This document shows, piece after piece, positions 38,880 to 49,691 of a stretch of 64,000 nucleotides of DNA. Every line of letters starts with the position of its first letter. Positions within the stretch are counted from its first letter, which is position 1. The DNA is from Cenococcum geophilum 1.58. Its lineage: Eukaryota > Ascomycota > Dothideomycetes > Gloniales > Gloniaceae. The stretch spans positions 1,054,001 to 1,118,000 of the forward strand of contig KV748194.1 in NCBI GenBank assembly GCA_001692895.1. Reading direction: 5' to 3'. A program made the translations under genes and the position numbers. Under the pieces are notes generated by a model. That model worked only from the letters and a program-made list of their open reading frames with translations. It made no database searches and was not told where the DNA came from.

Positions 38880-41170
38880 ATATTAATATTACTAAAAGCA
38901 GCTTAGTATAGGACGACGACGATTATATAGGGCTTAATTGGGATAAGGTACTAAAGTACTAACGGCCTTATTCTAGCCTAAAACGTACACTAAGCTATAT
39001 TTGGGACTATGGCTGGCGACTTTAGCAGTGATATAATGCTAAATCGACCGTTTGGCTATGTAAGTACTGCTATAAGCATAATATTAAAGTAACACTTTAT
39101 AAGACTGGTAAGGCTATATCCTTAGTAAAGACATATCTTGCTAAGGATATAGAGGGCCACCGAATTAGCTAGGACGGTAAAACTATTAATTATCCTAGTC
39201 GAAAGCGCGCAGGAACTGTTTTGGAGCAAATTTAATAAAAATACCACGTTTTGCAAGTTGTCGCTAATAAGCTAATTACGGCTTATAATACTAAGACCTT
39301 TAAGAACGCGTTAATTAATTGGCTGGCGGCTAGTAACTAGCCTCTACGAGAGGTCGAGCGACCTAAATTCTATACCTTAATTAGCGCCGCTAATAAGGAC
39401 GCCGAGCGCGATCTATATAAGAACTACCAGTTAATTCGCACTAAGATCCTTACTAAATGTAAAGGCAATAAAGGTATTATAACGGAAGAACTAGGTATAT
39501 TATTGTCGCTTATTTATATATTATTTAATGGCTGGACAATAAAGGATAAGAAGAAGGCGCTTACTGGTATTTGTGTTCACTATATTAACGCTAAAGGCTA
39601 AATTCGCGACTTTCTGCTCGCCTTACTAGAGCAACTTAGCGAGTATAGTGGCTTTAACTACGCCGACACTGTTAGCAGCGTTATATTTAAATTTGGCCTT
39701 ACTAATTAAATTAGCTGGTTTATTATAGATAACGCTTATAATAATAACATGGCCGTTAATAACCTTACGATTAAACTCGGGTTTAATAGCAAGGAGCGTT
39801 ATATTTAGTGTGTCGCCCATATCTTTAACCTAGTGGCTTAATCCTGCCTTTTTGGTAAGGATAAGGACTTATTTAATAATAAGCAGAATATTAATGTAGG
39901 CAGGCGTCGCTACTACCTTTTTTTTATTAATTGCTGATAAACCTTATAGGCCGAAGAAGCCTTCCTTAATAAGTAGCGAAAGTAAGGCCCGCTCGGAACC
40001 CTTATTAATTTTATCTACTTAATCTATTTACCTTAAAAATACAAAGAGCTCTATTAATTTTAGTAAGAGGACAACGATATGCTACCGCGCGACAACTTTA
40101 TAGTCCGCGAGGTAGTTACACCTATTAAGACTTGGTGAAATAGCTACCTACTAACATTTATACGGGCCGTTGATCTATAAGGACCTATATTAGTAATAAT
40201 AGCGTATAATATTAATAAATGGAATAAGAAGATCGCGGCTATTAAAGTAGCTTAAGTATAATGGAAGAAGCTATTAAAAGCAAAGATTCTAGAGCCTCCT
40301 TTCTACGTTAAAGTCGGCGGCCTTACTGCGTACAATTGGGATATTATTAAGTAGTATATCGCGATCCTCCAGCCGCTTTATAAGGCAACTCTTAAGCTTA
40401 AAGTAAGAGGCAGAGCTAGGCGCAATGGCATAATTTAGGAGGTGCTTCCTTATATAGAGTGGCTTATAAAGATATTTAAAGAAGCTAAGGCTTAAATAGC
40501 TGAGGCGATAACGGAGGATTATCCTAATTAAGAGGCGATTAAGGATTACTATAATATTAATATTAACGCGGCGTGGAGTAAGCTTAAAAAGTACTATAAT
40601 AAGCTTAATAATACGCCTATCTACTACATAGCTGTTCTTCTACACCTGAATTTAAAGCAATTCTGCTAAAACGCCTAGGAGGATAGGCCTGAATGGATCA
40701 TTAAAGGCGACGCCTCCTTTTAGACGCTCTAGCTTTAATATAAAGGTAAAAAGCCGCGAACTAGGAAGTAGGTAGTTAAAAAGAGCCAAAGCCAGTAATT
40801 TAATATTAATGACTTTACTAGAAGCTTTATAGGTCTTAACACCACACCCTCTTCTTTCTCTTTAGCTAATAACGACGATAACAAGTATAAGGAGTGGAAG
40901 AAGCTTAACCTACTACTAAAGGAGCACCCATTGGCTTAGAACATGTTCCTCTACTAGATTATAATAATAGAGCAATATCTAAACGTTAGCCAGATGGCGC
41001 TTAATATCCTTTTAATTCTAGTAATAAGCTGCGACTGCAAATGTATTTTTAATAAGTTAGGTAATATACTGGCGCCTTAACAATTAAGAATAAAGCCAGA
41101 CGTAATAGCGGCCTTATAGTATAATCGCAGCTTTAATCGCAATGGCTTTATTAGAAAATAACCTTTCCTA
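38880..41170 (+). pseudogene. hAT transposase pseudogene (second family)
   Basis: Plus-strand transposase of the hAT at 38494-48192. Readable blocks in order: a BED-finger-like stretch near 39035-39180 (WLCKYCYKHNIK then GHRIS), the catalytic-core signature near 39520-39830 (FNGWTIKDKKKALTGICVHY, then WFIIDNAYNNNMAV, then CVAHIFNLVA), and the C-terminal dimerisation region near 40930-41165 (SQMALNILLILVISCD then RSFNRNGF). Numerous stops are of RIP type. It differs clearly from the transposase at 2000-4150. Confidence 0.82.
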
Positions 41171-41497
41171 ATAAGGAAACTATATACCGGTTCGGATTTA
41201 AGCGGAGATTATACTATTTAACTTAAATTGCTGACTTTTAGGCAGGTCCTTCGCAAAATTAGATTTTTTATTAATCCTCCACAGAACGAGATTCTTCCTC
41301 CCCCCTATATCCTATAAACCTACCGTTACACAAGCCGATTAATATACCTATAATAATAAGTTCTAAGGTTTGGCGTAATAGCTAGATTAATATTGCTGTC
41401 GTTCTAGGTAGCAATCGATTTTTGGGCAAATTCTTAATGGACGAAGTTCTTTGTCAAAACCGAAGTCACGTGACACTACCTGCAATACCAAAAGTCT

Positions 41498-41600
41498 TTG
41501 TCTTAGCATGCTTAGACCACATGGGACGCCGGATAAATCCGGCCCGATGGCACTAAACCAGTTTAGGCCATCTGTCCCTGTGTGGTCTAAGACACTTTGG
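41498..41600. repeat. Left terminal foldback of the RecQ/DUF6589 element
   Basis: The TIR is followed by CTTAGACCACATGGGAC, which is mirrored as GTCCCTGTGTGGTCTAAG ending near 41592, with a small inner palindrome CCGGATAAATCCGG in the loop. The arrangement puts two oppositely oriented copies of the TIR core at one end. Confidence 0.75.
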
Positions 41601-42099
41601 CCAACGTTTATAAAGCACGTCGCGATATCCGCATAGCTAATATTATAGATATTTACTTCTTATTCTTATGATAAGTTTAGGCAGCTTAAAAAATCTATTA
41701 ATTATATACTAGGCTCCGGCGAATCAAATGGTCTATGTAAGAAGTCTCCCCGCCTTTCTATTCCTAATATTAATTTTAAAATAGCCGTAACGCGGTTTGC
41801 TAAAGTGAATAATTAGCAATATCCGCACTAACGACGCGTTAATCTTAACTACCTACTCTCTATCCATTATATCTATAATCTAATAATTAAAACCTATTAA
41901 GATCTATCTATTATAACGTGTTTAAGTCCTCCCTGCCTTTATTTAACCCTCTATTCTTCCTCTGCTGCTTTTAAGCGCTATTTACTAATACCTCTATTAA
42001 AGCGAATAAGGTAAAGAGGTTATAAACTATAAGCTAGTTAAGTAGATTAATAAGCTAGTAGTACGCAATAGGCTAGGGATTATATTAAAATGGATTCCT

Positions 42100-44500
42100 A
42101 GCGGTCTCTACGGCTATATAGCCTGCGGAGGGAGCTACCCTAGCTTATAAGTAGCTCTTATAAACTTTAAATAAGTAAGCTAGATAAAGCTATTGCGGAG
42201 ATATATCCATACCGCGGTTATACGGAGCAGCTTAAGGCCCTAAGGGTGCTAATATTTAAGCGGCGAGATTTTATGCTTATAGTAAAGACGTCTTTTAGCA
42301 AGAGTATAATAATATAAGCACTACTATATCTTATACCTAATGCAGTTATTATTATTCTTCTTCTACTTAACGCGATTAGGTTAGAGTAAGTAAAAAAGAT
42401 TATAAAGCTACCTTATATTCGACCTATTTATATATAGGAGAAAATAATATCTACTAAGCTAATTAAGGATATCCGTACGGGCAGCTATATACATATCCTT
42501 ATCTCCCTAGAGCTTTTAGTTAGTAATAAGCTGTATAAGGTTCTAATAGACCTAATATTTCGTTCCTATGTTGCCCTTATAGTAGTTAATAAAGTACACC
42601 TACTTATTAATCAGGGAGAGACCTTCTATATAGCGTATATATAACTCTTTAAAGTACGTTTAGTCTTAGTTAATAAGCCTTAGTTTATATATACCGCAAT
42701 ACTAGACCTATCTAAGTTTCGGACTGTATATAAGCTGGCTAGGTTTAAACCTAATATATAAGTTATTAAAACCCTAATTAATTAGCCGGAGCTAAAGATT
42801 ATACGAAGGGTTATAACCGCGCTAGAGAAGAAGGACTTTTAAGCTCTTTACTTTACTATTGCTACTACTCTAGTATATTTATATACTGCTAGTAATAGTA
42901 ACTAAGGAGAAGGCGAGTAATTAAGAAGCCGCTTAATATCCGTATAGCAGATATACCGCTAACAGTTTAATTAACTTTAGCTAATTCTAAAGATAATTAT
43001 CTTCTTTAATTTTAAGGAGTGGATAGCTGCCTATTGTAATACTATTCGCAGCTAGTTAATCTATCGCGGTTATAATGCTGCTATTGCTAGAGAAGCGGTA
43101 TAGAGCTATTATATAACGCTTGCGGATATTAATAAAGACCGCTTATACGCCAAATACGCACGCCTAACGTCTTAAATTTAAATTTTTGTTATATTAGATG
43201 CAGTAGTATATAGTACAGATGTCCTGGATATCTACCGTTTGATCTAATATAGAATGCCTCGCCATAAATCCTATAATATACTAGCACAGTGGTTTGGCCA
43301 GGTAGGCTAAGGAAAAGGCCTCTTAGGCAAAGCAATCTTTATAGTTAAGAGCTGCTAGTAGGGTCCTTATAATAAATTAGGTGGTTCTAAGTATACACAA
43401 CCTTAGTGTATAGGCGATCTTCGCGTAAGCGCGCTGCGTAATAATATCCGCGGGCGATAAAACGTAGAGACTGCGGATATTATAGGCGATGCTTTATCTA
43501 TAGCGTTAGTTAGTACTAAGTAGTTAGTAAATATAAGAAGCAGGCGTAGGTTAAGCCCTAGTGGTTCTATAGTACGCCTACCTAAAGAGCTTATTATACC
43601 AACCCTACGCCTAAAGAAGCGGTTAACTAATGCGTAGTTACGTAGTAAACTGCTGTTTACCCTATGGCGGCTAGTTAATAAGAATTAGGTATGCTTATAA
43701 GTAATATAACTTATACACTATAGAGACCTATAGTCTACTGTTAGTAAAGACTTGTATTATAGTAACTATAACCTAGCAATATTTATAGATTGCGAGTACA
43801 ATATCCGCACTAGCCATAGTGCGGATATTATAAAAACCCACTAAGAGCCTATATTAAGTAATATATAGAAGTGGTTTACGTAATGGGCGGAGGCTAGGTA
43901 TTAGGATATATTATAAACGCTTATAGTTAATTATATTATACTAGATAAGCAGCTTTATTACCTCTATAATATAGGGTGGGTTCTAGATGCGGCATTATTA
44001 AGGTAAGTAATGCCTAAGTGGGATCCTAATATCCTTAGTAAGGAGCTTCCGTCCCTTATTAAGCTTTTAGTAGATAAGGAATAAAAGTAGAAATAAAAAG
44101 AAATAGGGCAACTCTTAGGTTCTTCTAGGTTAATTATATAGATATTAAAGCGGTTTTCCTAAGCGTTAGAGCAGCACGCTGCTATAGATAAGCGCTTATT
44201 ATAGGCTCTTATACGGGCTTCGCAGGTTTTAGATAGGAGATTTAAAATATTAGCGCCGTAGTAATTAGCGCCTTACTATAGCGCTAATATATCGTAGGCT
44301 AGTTAATAGTTAGCTATAAACCTCTTACTAATAACTTAGGAAGAGGATATACCTATACCTTTGCTAACTCTTAAGTCTCTAGCTCCTACTCCTTTATTAT
44401 TACCCTTATACTAGCTATTAGATATATCTATACCGCTAGTAACCCACTAGTTAGATATATCTTTATTAGTACCATAAAGGTAGTTAGCGCGATTAAATAG
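42100..44500 (+). pseudogene. RecQ-type DNA helicase pseudogene
   Basis: Superfamily-2 helicase of the RecQ type (ATP-dependent 3'-5' DNA unwinding in known relatives). From 42179 the plus frame reads a motif-0-like GYTEQLKALRVL, a Walker A remnant KTSFSKSI (~42287), HILISLELLVS (~42510), a Walker B remnant VVNKVHLL (~42585, normally DEVH), and an AILDLSKF block (~42700). Past a gap, the C-terminal domain reads TDVLDIYRLI, MPRHKSYNILAQWFGQVG (~43250-43320; RecQ normally LWQRFGRAGR). A Cys-rich stretch near 43690-43800 may be the zinc-binding part, and a long unassigned tail follows. It holds many RIP-type stops. The start is not fixed. It runs toward the DUF6589-type gene. Confidence 0.78.
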
Positions 44501-44879
44501 AGGTAAATATATACGAAGAGCACTATAGGAAATTAATGGTAACGCCAATTAGTATATAGCGGGCTAATATTAGGCGAGGTTAGTTAATATTAGGCGGGGT
44601 TAGCTAATACTAGGTAAGTTTACCTTATATCCGCTAAGCGGATATTATAACTATAGTAGCTAATATCTATTAGAATAACGCCCCTCTTTCCCCTTATACT
44701 CTATACCCCTAGTAAGCACGGCCTAGGAACTAAATAGATTAATTACTTAGGAATATATACTAGTGCTACTAACTATAGCGGATATTAAACGGTTATAGTA
44801 ATAGCTTATAGCTAATATCTTATATTACTTATTAAGTAACTTATATATAGGTTAAAGCTAGGTTTAAGTAAAGTTGGTA

Positions 44880-47254
44880 GGGAGTATAAAGCTATCTAGC
44901 TTATTATTATTATTATAGAGATTAAGCTTATTAAATATAGCGAAAAGATTACCGCCTAGCTATAAATTAAACTCATTAAGGGTAGATTAATTAAGTTGTT
45001 TAATACCTAGTTATAGTAGAGGCGGCGCTTTTATCTTTACTTACTATGCCTAACGGCGGATAATAGAACCTTTAGCAATTGCATTAGCAAGCAATTAAAT
45101 ATCCACTATAGGAGATTTAATAGTATATTAAGTAGACATCCGTTTACCAAACGTAATCTTAAACTTTATATATAGTAGCCCTATATAATTAGTTATATAA
45201 ATACTCCAGCGGAAGAGTAAGTTTAGGTTAAATATTAAATTGCCACAAGTGTGCATAAGCTGCTTTAGCTCCCTATTAAGTAGCTCGTTATTAAGATCTA
45301 TTAAGTAATAATTATTCTATTTACCGCGGATATTTATTAAACTATTTACTAAAATAGCTTGCTAGAGCTTAGGGGAATAAGTATCTATTAAAGTTAACTA
45401 GAAGAAACGTAATATCTTTAGTAAATAGTTCTTATTTCGACTACCTATAAAATAGATATAAATATAGGGGAGTACGCGGCTAAGTAGGCCAATATCCGCA
45501 AGCTTAATGGCGTGCTTAAGGACCTTATACGTTTCTACTAGTTGTAAAAAGCAGACGTGCGTTAGAAACTCTGTATTAATAGGCTTAGGAAGTATTTGTA
45601 AGGATATAGTACTGCTAGCCTATTTAAGGTAACCCTTTTACTATAGTTCCGCAGGCTAGCTAGCATAGTTAGCTGCCTAAGAGACTTCCTAACCAAAAAC
45701 CGCTGTGTGGATATCCTTAACTACTGCTAATAGACGTTACGGAGATAGGCTTTTAAGGTACCGCTTAATATCTATAGGCGACTTAGTGTTATAAGACTCC
45801 TTAATCTAAGTATGGAGTAATGCTATAATACAAGCATTAAAGCTATAGAGAATTAACTCCTCTATATAATGAAACGGCGCACGCTTAGCTAGGATATTTC
45901 TTTAACCTAGGTAGTTTATATAGGTATATAGCGTAAAGTACTCTTAGGCTAATTATTTGCTACTATAGTAATACCATATAACTATATATAGGTAATTTAG
46001 CTTTAGGTGCTAAAGAGCTAAAATAGGCAGAGCCTAACGCAGGCTATTATAGGCGGATATTAACTTAGTATATTCTTCCTAATATAACCGAATAAGCTTT
46101 ACGGTCTTTTAATTACCATAAATTAAAAATAGTTGCTCCTTAAATGCTTTATTAGTGCGTTATAAATTTATTTAATAGAGAAAAATATTATCTAGTACCT
46201 TATAGGTTTTAGATATAGAAGCCTTTCTAATTATAATAGGTTTTAGGTTAAACCTAAACGTCTATATAGCGGGTATTATATTAATAGAAGGTATATATAG
46301 ATGTTTAAACTACAGGTTTTTACTAAGTAATATATTAAGGCCTAGGTACGCCTCTATAATAGCTTTATAAATTAAAGCTGTTAAGATCTACTTTTATATC
46401 TCGTCTTATAAATTACCTAGAGCCTCTATAATATCTAAGAACTTAATTAAAATATCCGTATAAAGCATACTTTGTTAAAGCCTACTATTAGGTATACTTA
46501 TACTAAAGATAAGCTTACTAGTTATACGCGAATAGAACGTCCTAGTATCCCTAAGTGTTTAATACTAAACTTATTAGAGGTAGTTAAAGTTATTATAAAT
46601 AATAATAGTATTAGAAGCTGCACCTATTAAGCGGATTTTTACCTATATATAGGTTAGTATATACCTATACCGCGGAGATTATAGGCTAAACCTTAATTCC
46701 TAGGCTATCTACTCCTTCTGCTGGTTTAAAGTAGTATAACTATTAATTAATTTAAGCCTATAGAGTATAGAAAGTATATAGCGCTTAACACCGTTAGCTT
46801 AAAGATATATCCCTAATAGCTATAGGATATAGTTTATAGAGTTTTATAAAAGGCTAAATATAAGTGTAGAAGCTATTAAAACCGCATAGCCTTTATATAA
46901 AGAATATTTGCGTTAACCCTCTTAATATGCTATAATTATATGCTCTAGTATAGGTGTGTAAGTTTTTATAGCTTAATAGTACTGCCTAAGGTTAAGCTGC
47001 TTAATATCCGCATATTAGTTAAAGCTGCTAAATAGTAACTCTTTCTCCCTTAGCTCTTTAAGCTCTCCCTAGATAGTAAGAGTAATACTAGTACCTACTA
47101 TACCGCGCTTCTCTATCTCTTTAGTATAGATATCTAGGATATTAGCATCCTCTAGGAGTTTATTAAGGAGCTCCCTTACTCTTTTTTTCTTTAGTGCCTT
47201 ACGTAAACCTTTAGCTATTATAATTTATTTAAGCGCTAGGTCTCCTATAGACAT
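44880..47254 (-). pseudogene. DUF6589-type protein pseudogene
   Basis: Minus-strand frame starting near 47254 (MSIGDLALK...), about 790 codons to ~44880. Readable blocks: basic N-terminus (GLRKALKKKRVRELLNKLLE), IEKRGIVGTSITLT, IRLIGAASNTIIIYNNFNYL (normally YDNFN), ESYNTKSPIDIKRYLKSLSP, VETYKVLKHAIKLADIGLLS, FIGSRNKNYLLKILRFLQLT, then VNSLINIRGK followed by YYLIDLNNELLNRELKQL. The GS/KNY...E-I-L and VN-x-G...DL-x-E series is what I remember of the fungal DUF6589 family, whose biochemical function is unknown to me. It is broken by many RIP-type stops but otherwise collinear. Given its place in a TIR element, a transposase-like role is a hypothesis only; no catalytic triad was identified. Confidence 0.68.
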
Positions 47255-47810
47255 CCGCTATAGCCTAAGATAGTTAATAATTACCCAGACCTTCTCTATA
47301 GCGGATATCTTCTTAGTGGATATTGCGGATATTGCGGGTATTTTATTAACTCCTACTTTTTTATCCTCTTGGGGATCTATATAGTTTAGCAGTAGTAAGT
47401 AGGCTATTAAGGACCGCTATTAAGCTGCGGATAGCAATAGGGGAGATAACAGGGGAGACGATAGGGGAGACAATGGGGGTGGGATAAGACGGCTAATGCC
47501 CTTAGGCACTATACCCGCTGTATCTCTTAATTCTCTAGCGGTATTAGTTAATAGAAAGGGTAGTTTATTATTAAAAGCTTAAGAAGACTAGCTCCTGCTA
47601 GACGAAATAAAGGGGTTTCTTTAACGCCTTTTAGATGCGCCTATGGCTAGCAGTTGGTTTTAGAAAATCTATTAATTAGAGAGCTAATTAAGGCAATTCT
47701 AATATAGGTATTAACAGGATAATAGACGTGGCGGTTGCTTACATTAATTTCATTAAAGTTAATGGTTTACCTTATATAAATAGACCGGCTCGGCTTCCAA
47801 AAGCTTGCTA

Positions 47811-47923
47811 AAGTGGCTCAGACTAAGAAACAGATGGATCGATTGAATAGGTTAGCTTGCGGATATTCGATTATCCGCGCAGCGGATATTCATCGGTTTC
47901 TTGGTCTGAGCATGCTGAGTCAA
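47811..47923. repeat. Right terminal foldback of the RecQ/DUF6589 element
   Basis: The arm GGCTCAGACTAAGAAACAGA near 47814 is the complement of the outer arm near 47890-47915. The loop of about 50 nt carries two GCGGATATTC words (47859, 47882) and a GCGC centre. The architecture mirrors the left end although the loop sequence differs. Confidence 0.78.
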
Positions 47924-48480
47924 CAAAAGTCTATCACCAACTCTCTTAACCCTAAAATATTACCACTATACTGCGCAAGGGCCTACGGGCAACTGTTTCC
48001 TACCTTTATTATGCTTATAGAGCCTTCTACTGTCAACTATTTTATATATAAAGCTTCCAAACGAGACAAACGAGTTTAACTGTTTGTTTGAGTTGTTTCC
48101 AATCTATCAATCAATCAAACGAACGCTCTAATATAGGCAAACAATTAAACCTGAAGGCCTTCGTTTGATTTGTTTGTTTAATAGCAAGTCTGCCCAGGGC
48201 TGAACCCGCAAAACGCACAAGCGCTGGTACGATTCCGCAAGGTAAAACTTATTGGACCTTCCACTCGGCTCCCGGTGACCTTTTAAACATCAGCTATAGC
48301 TTGCGCTTTCCTAGTCACAGACGGCTGAGTTCCCATACCCTTTAAGCTTGGGGGAGAGGTGTTATTTGTCGGAAAGAGGTAAATATAACTATATTTATGC
48401 TTCTCTCTCAGAATTGGCATTACATAGTCCATCAATCTTCCCAATTCTAATTGTATAGTCTCAACTGATCATCCCACGTC

Positions 48481-49296
48481 ATGTCTTCCCTAGCTTCTAA
48501 AGTCTTCGCCGTCTCCGACGACGCCTCTAGAATGGCTCGCAACATGCCGCATGCCGGCCGCCGCAAAAGCCAAATCCATCTCCATCGGCGGCTTCCAGGA
48601 TGCTGATTTCGAAGCCACTCGCAAGGAACTACAGCCTATAAACCCCAGCACCGAAGTCCAGACCGTAAAAGTTGATGTTTCCTCTTCTGCCTCCGTAACC
48701 GCCTGGATCAGCGACATCATCTCGAGCTTCGGCACCCTGGACGGCACTGTCAATGCGGCTGGCATAGCGCGGCCTGTAGGTGTGGGGGAGGGCCCCGCGA
48801 TTTTGAGTGGGGCGGGTGAAATGTTTAAGCGGGTGATGAGGATTAATTTGGAGGGCGTGTTTTATTGTCCGAGAGAGCAAATTAGAGTCATGATGGAGCT
48901 GCCAAAGCTTCGAGGAGTATTACCAACATTGCTAGTATCGGTCACTAGTTCATGGAGGTGATACGTATGGTTATGGTGTGTTGAAGGCTGGCGTGGCGTA
49001 TTTGTCGGCGTGTCTGGCAAAGGATGTTGCACCGCATGGGATTCGGGTTAATTGGTTTTACCTAGTATATTAATTTGAATGGTGATAATTTTGATATTTT
49101 GGCTAAGGGCTATTGTAACACCCATGCTACTGTAGCACAGTTCTTTGCACTGCAAGAAGCTGGCGCGCCAATCGGCACAAAGGGATAGCAGTTAGTGCAG
49201 CCCACATACATTGCCCAGGCAATTGTGCTCCTTCTGAGCGAGGAGTTTTCTTAGATTTCGGGAGTCAACTTACCTGTTGGTCCGGGTGCTCCATAG
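48481..49296 (+). pseudogene. Short-chain dehydrogenase/reductase pseudogene
   Basis: Classical SDR of about 260 aa, NAD(P)-dependent oxidoreductase of unknown substrate. The ATG at 48481 opens MSSLASKVFAVSDDASRMA, a damaged dinucleotide-binding TGxxxGxG motif. The frame then shifts near 48545 to IGGFQDADFEATRKEL, with LDGTVNAAGIARPVG (NAG-type motif, ~48735) and MRINLEGVFYCPREQIR. It shifts again near 48930 to YGYGVLKAGVAYLSACLAKDVAPHG, where the YxxxK pair survives. The tail ISGVNLPVGPGAP ends at a stop at 49294-49296. Glycine to aspartate changes in the nucleotide motif are G-to-A, RIP-like, but overall RIP is light. It is divergent from the ALDH pseudogene across the hAT insertion. Confidence 0.85.
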
Positions 49297-49691
49297 AGAT
49301 ATGCTACATTAAGGGCATGAATTCCCGTGATAGCAGCTCCTCAATCACAAAATATAAGATTAGATGGGGTAACTTGCTCATTGTTACTCGGTAGAACGCT
49401 ACGATACCTGTCTGAAAGAACCACGAAGCTAGATTTTGCTTCTCATCACGCCGATTTTGTCCTGTCCTGCCTTCCAATTCCTTCCAGGCGTTTTTTGGGG
49501 ATTGATGATGACGGTGATCCAAATGCTTCAAATTTTAAGTGAAATATAAACCATACCACGCCTGCGGCTTCCCATCCTTGCGGATGACAGAAATGCCATT
49601 TAATGGCAAATTACCTAAATACCTGAAATGAGAAAGGGGCTGACTGCTCGGTGACACCCTTCGACGGTCAAATTCCAGAGAGAGGAGAAAG
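49297..49691. other. Intergenic spacer
   Basis: 395 b between the SDR pseudogene and the 3' end of the F-box gene. Small overlapping open frames only; nothing recognised. Confidence 0.5.

Larger units (their letters stand above)
41625..47890. repeat. Dispersed GCGGATAT / ATATCCGC motif, 18 copies
   Basis: Positions of the 8-mer on either strand (approximate starts): 41625, 41819, 43122, 43444, 43473, 43801, 43821, 44627, 44638, 44778, 45326, 45492, 46053, 47004, 47301, 47325, 47859, 47882. Most extend to GCGGATATT. Palindromic pairs occur at 43800-43829 and 44627-44646. Only one further copy was noticed elsewhere in the window (near 27853). Confidence 0.8.
41498..47923. mobile_element. Candidate novel DNA transposon: TIRs, 9-bp TSD, RecQ-type helicase and DUF6589-type gene
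   Basis: Seen directly: the left end TTGTCTTAGCATGCTTAGAC and the right end, whose complement is TTGACTCAGCATGCTCAGAC, form TIRs of about 22 bp with three mismatches. The 9-bp sequence CAAAAGTCT occurs immediately outside both ends (41489-41497, 47924-47932). The 6426-bp interior holds a plus-strand helicase pseudogene and a convergent minus-strand pseudogene of the DUF6589 type. Each terminus is a foldback of ~100 nt, and GCGGATAT recurs 18 times. The element sits cleanly inside the 3' part of an hAT transposon. Known: RecQ-like genes and DUF6589 genes are both expanded in fungal genomes. Inference: the two form one mobile unit; which protein catalyses movement is unknown. Helitron is unlikely because of the TIRs and TSD. 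The interior is RIP-saturated, the ends are not. Confidence 0.8.
38494..48192 (+). mobile_element. hAT DNA transposon, complete ends, containing a second 6.4-kb element
   Basis: The ends are CAGACTTGCTAATAAACAAA on the left and its near-complement on the right (about 21 bp, one mismatch), flanked by a perfect 8-bp duplication CCCAGGGC (38486-38493, 48193-48200). Subtracting the element at 41498-47923 and its 9-bp duplication leaves 3264 bp, close to the other hAT (3289 bp). The ~140 b at each end is unmutated and packed with CAAACAAAC/GTTTGTTTG words (likely transposase-binding subterminal repeats), while the interior is RIP-saturated. It lies between divergent ALDH and SDR pseudogenes. Confidence 0.92.

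Noticed and set aside
42100-44500. Telomere-linked RecQ helicase, implying a subtelomere
   Set aside because: No telomeric repeat array is present and the gene lies inside a TIR-bounded insertion. The TTAGGG seen at 1844-1849 is only the junction of the target site and the hAT TIR.
41498-47923. Helitron or Starship interpretation of the helicase element
   Set aside because: Helitrons have a Rep/Pif1-type helicase, no TIRs and no target duplication; here the helicase is RecQ-like with TIRs and a 9-bp duplication. Starships need a tyrosine-recombinase captain (DUF3435) at one end; none was recognised and the size is far too small.
41498-47923. MULE (Mutator-like) element on the basis of the 9-bp duplication
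   Set aside because: Duplication length fits, but no MULE transposase signature (DDE with CxxHxxC-type end) could be read in either gene. Kept open only as a remote possibility.
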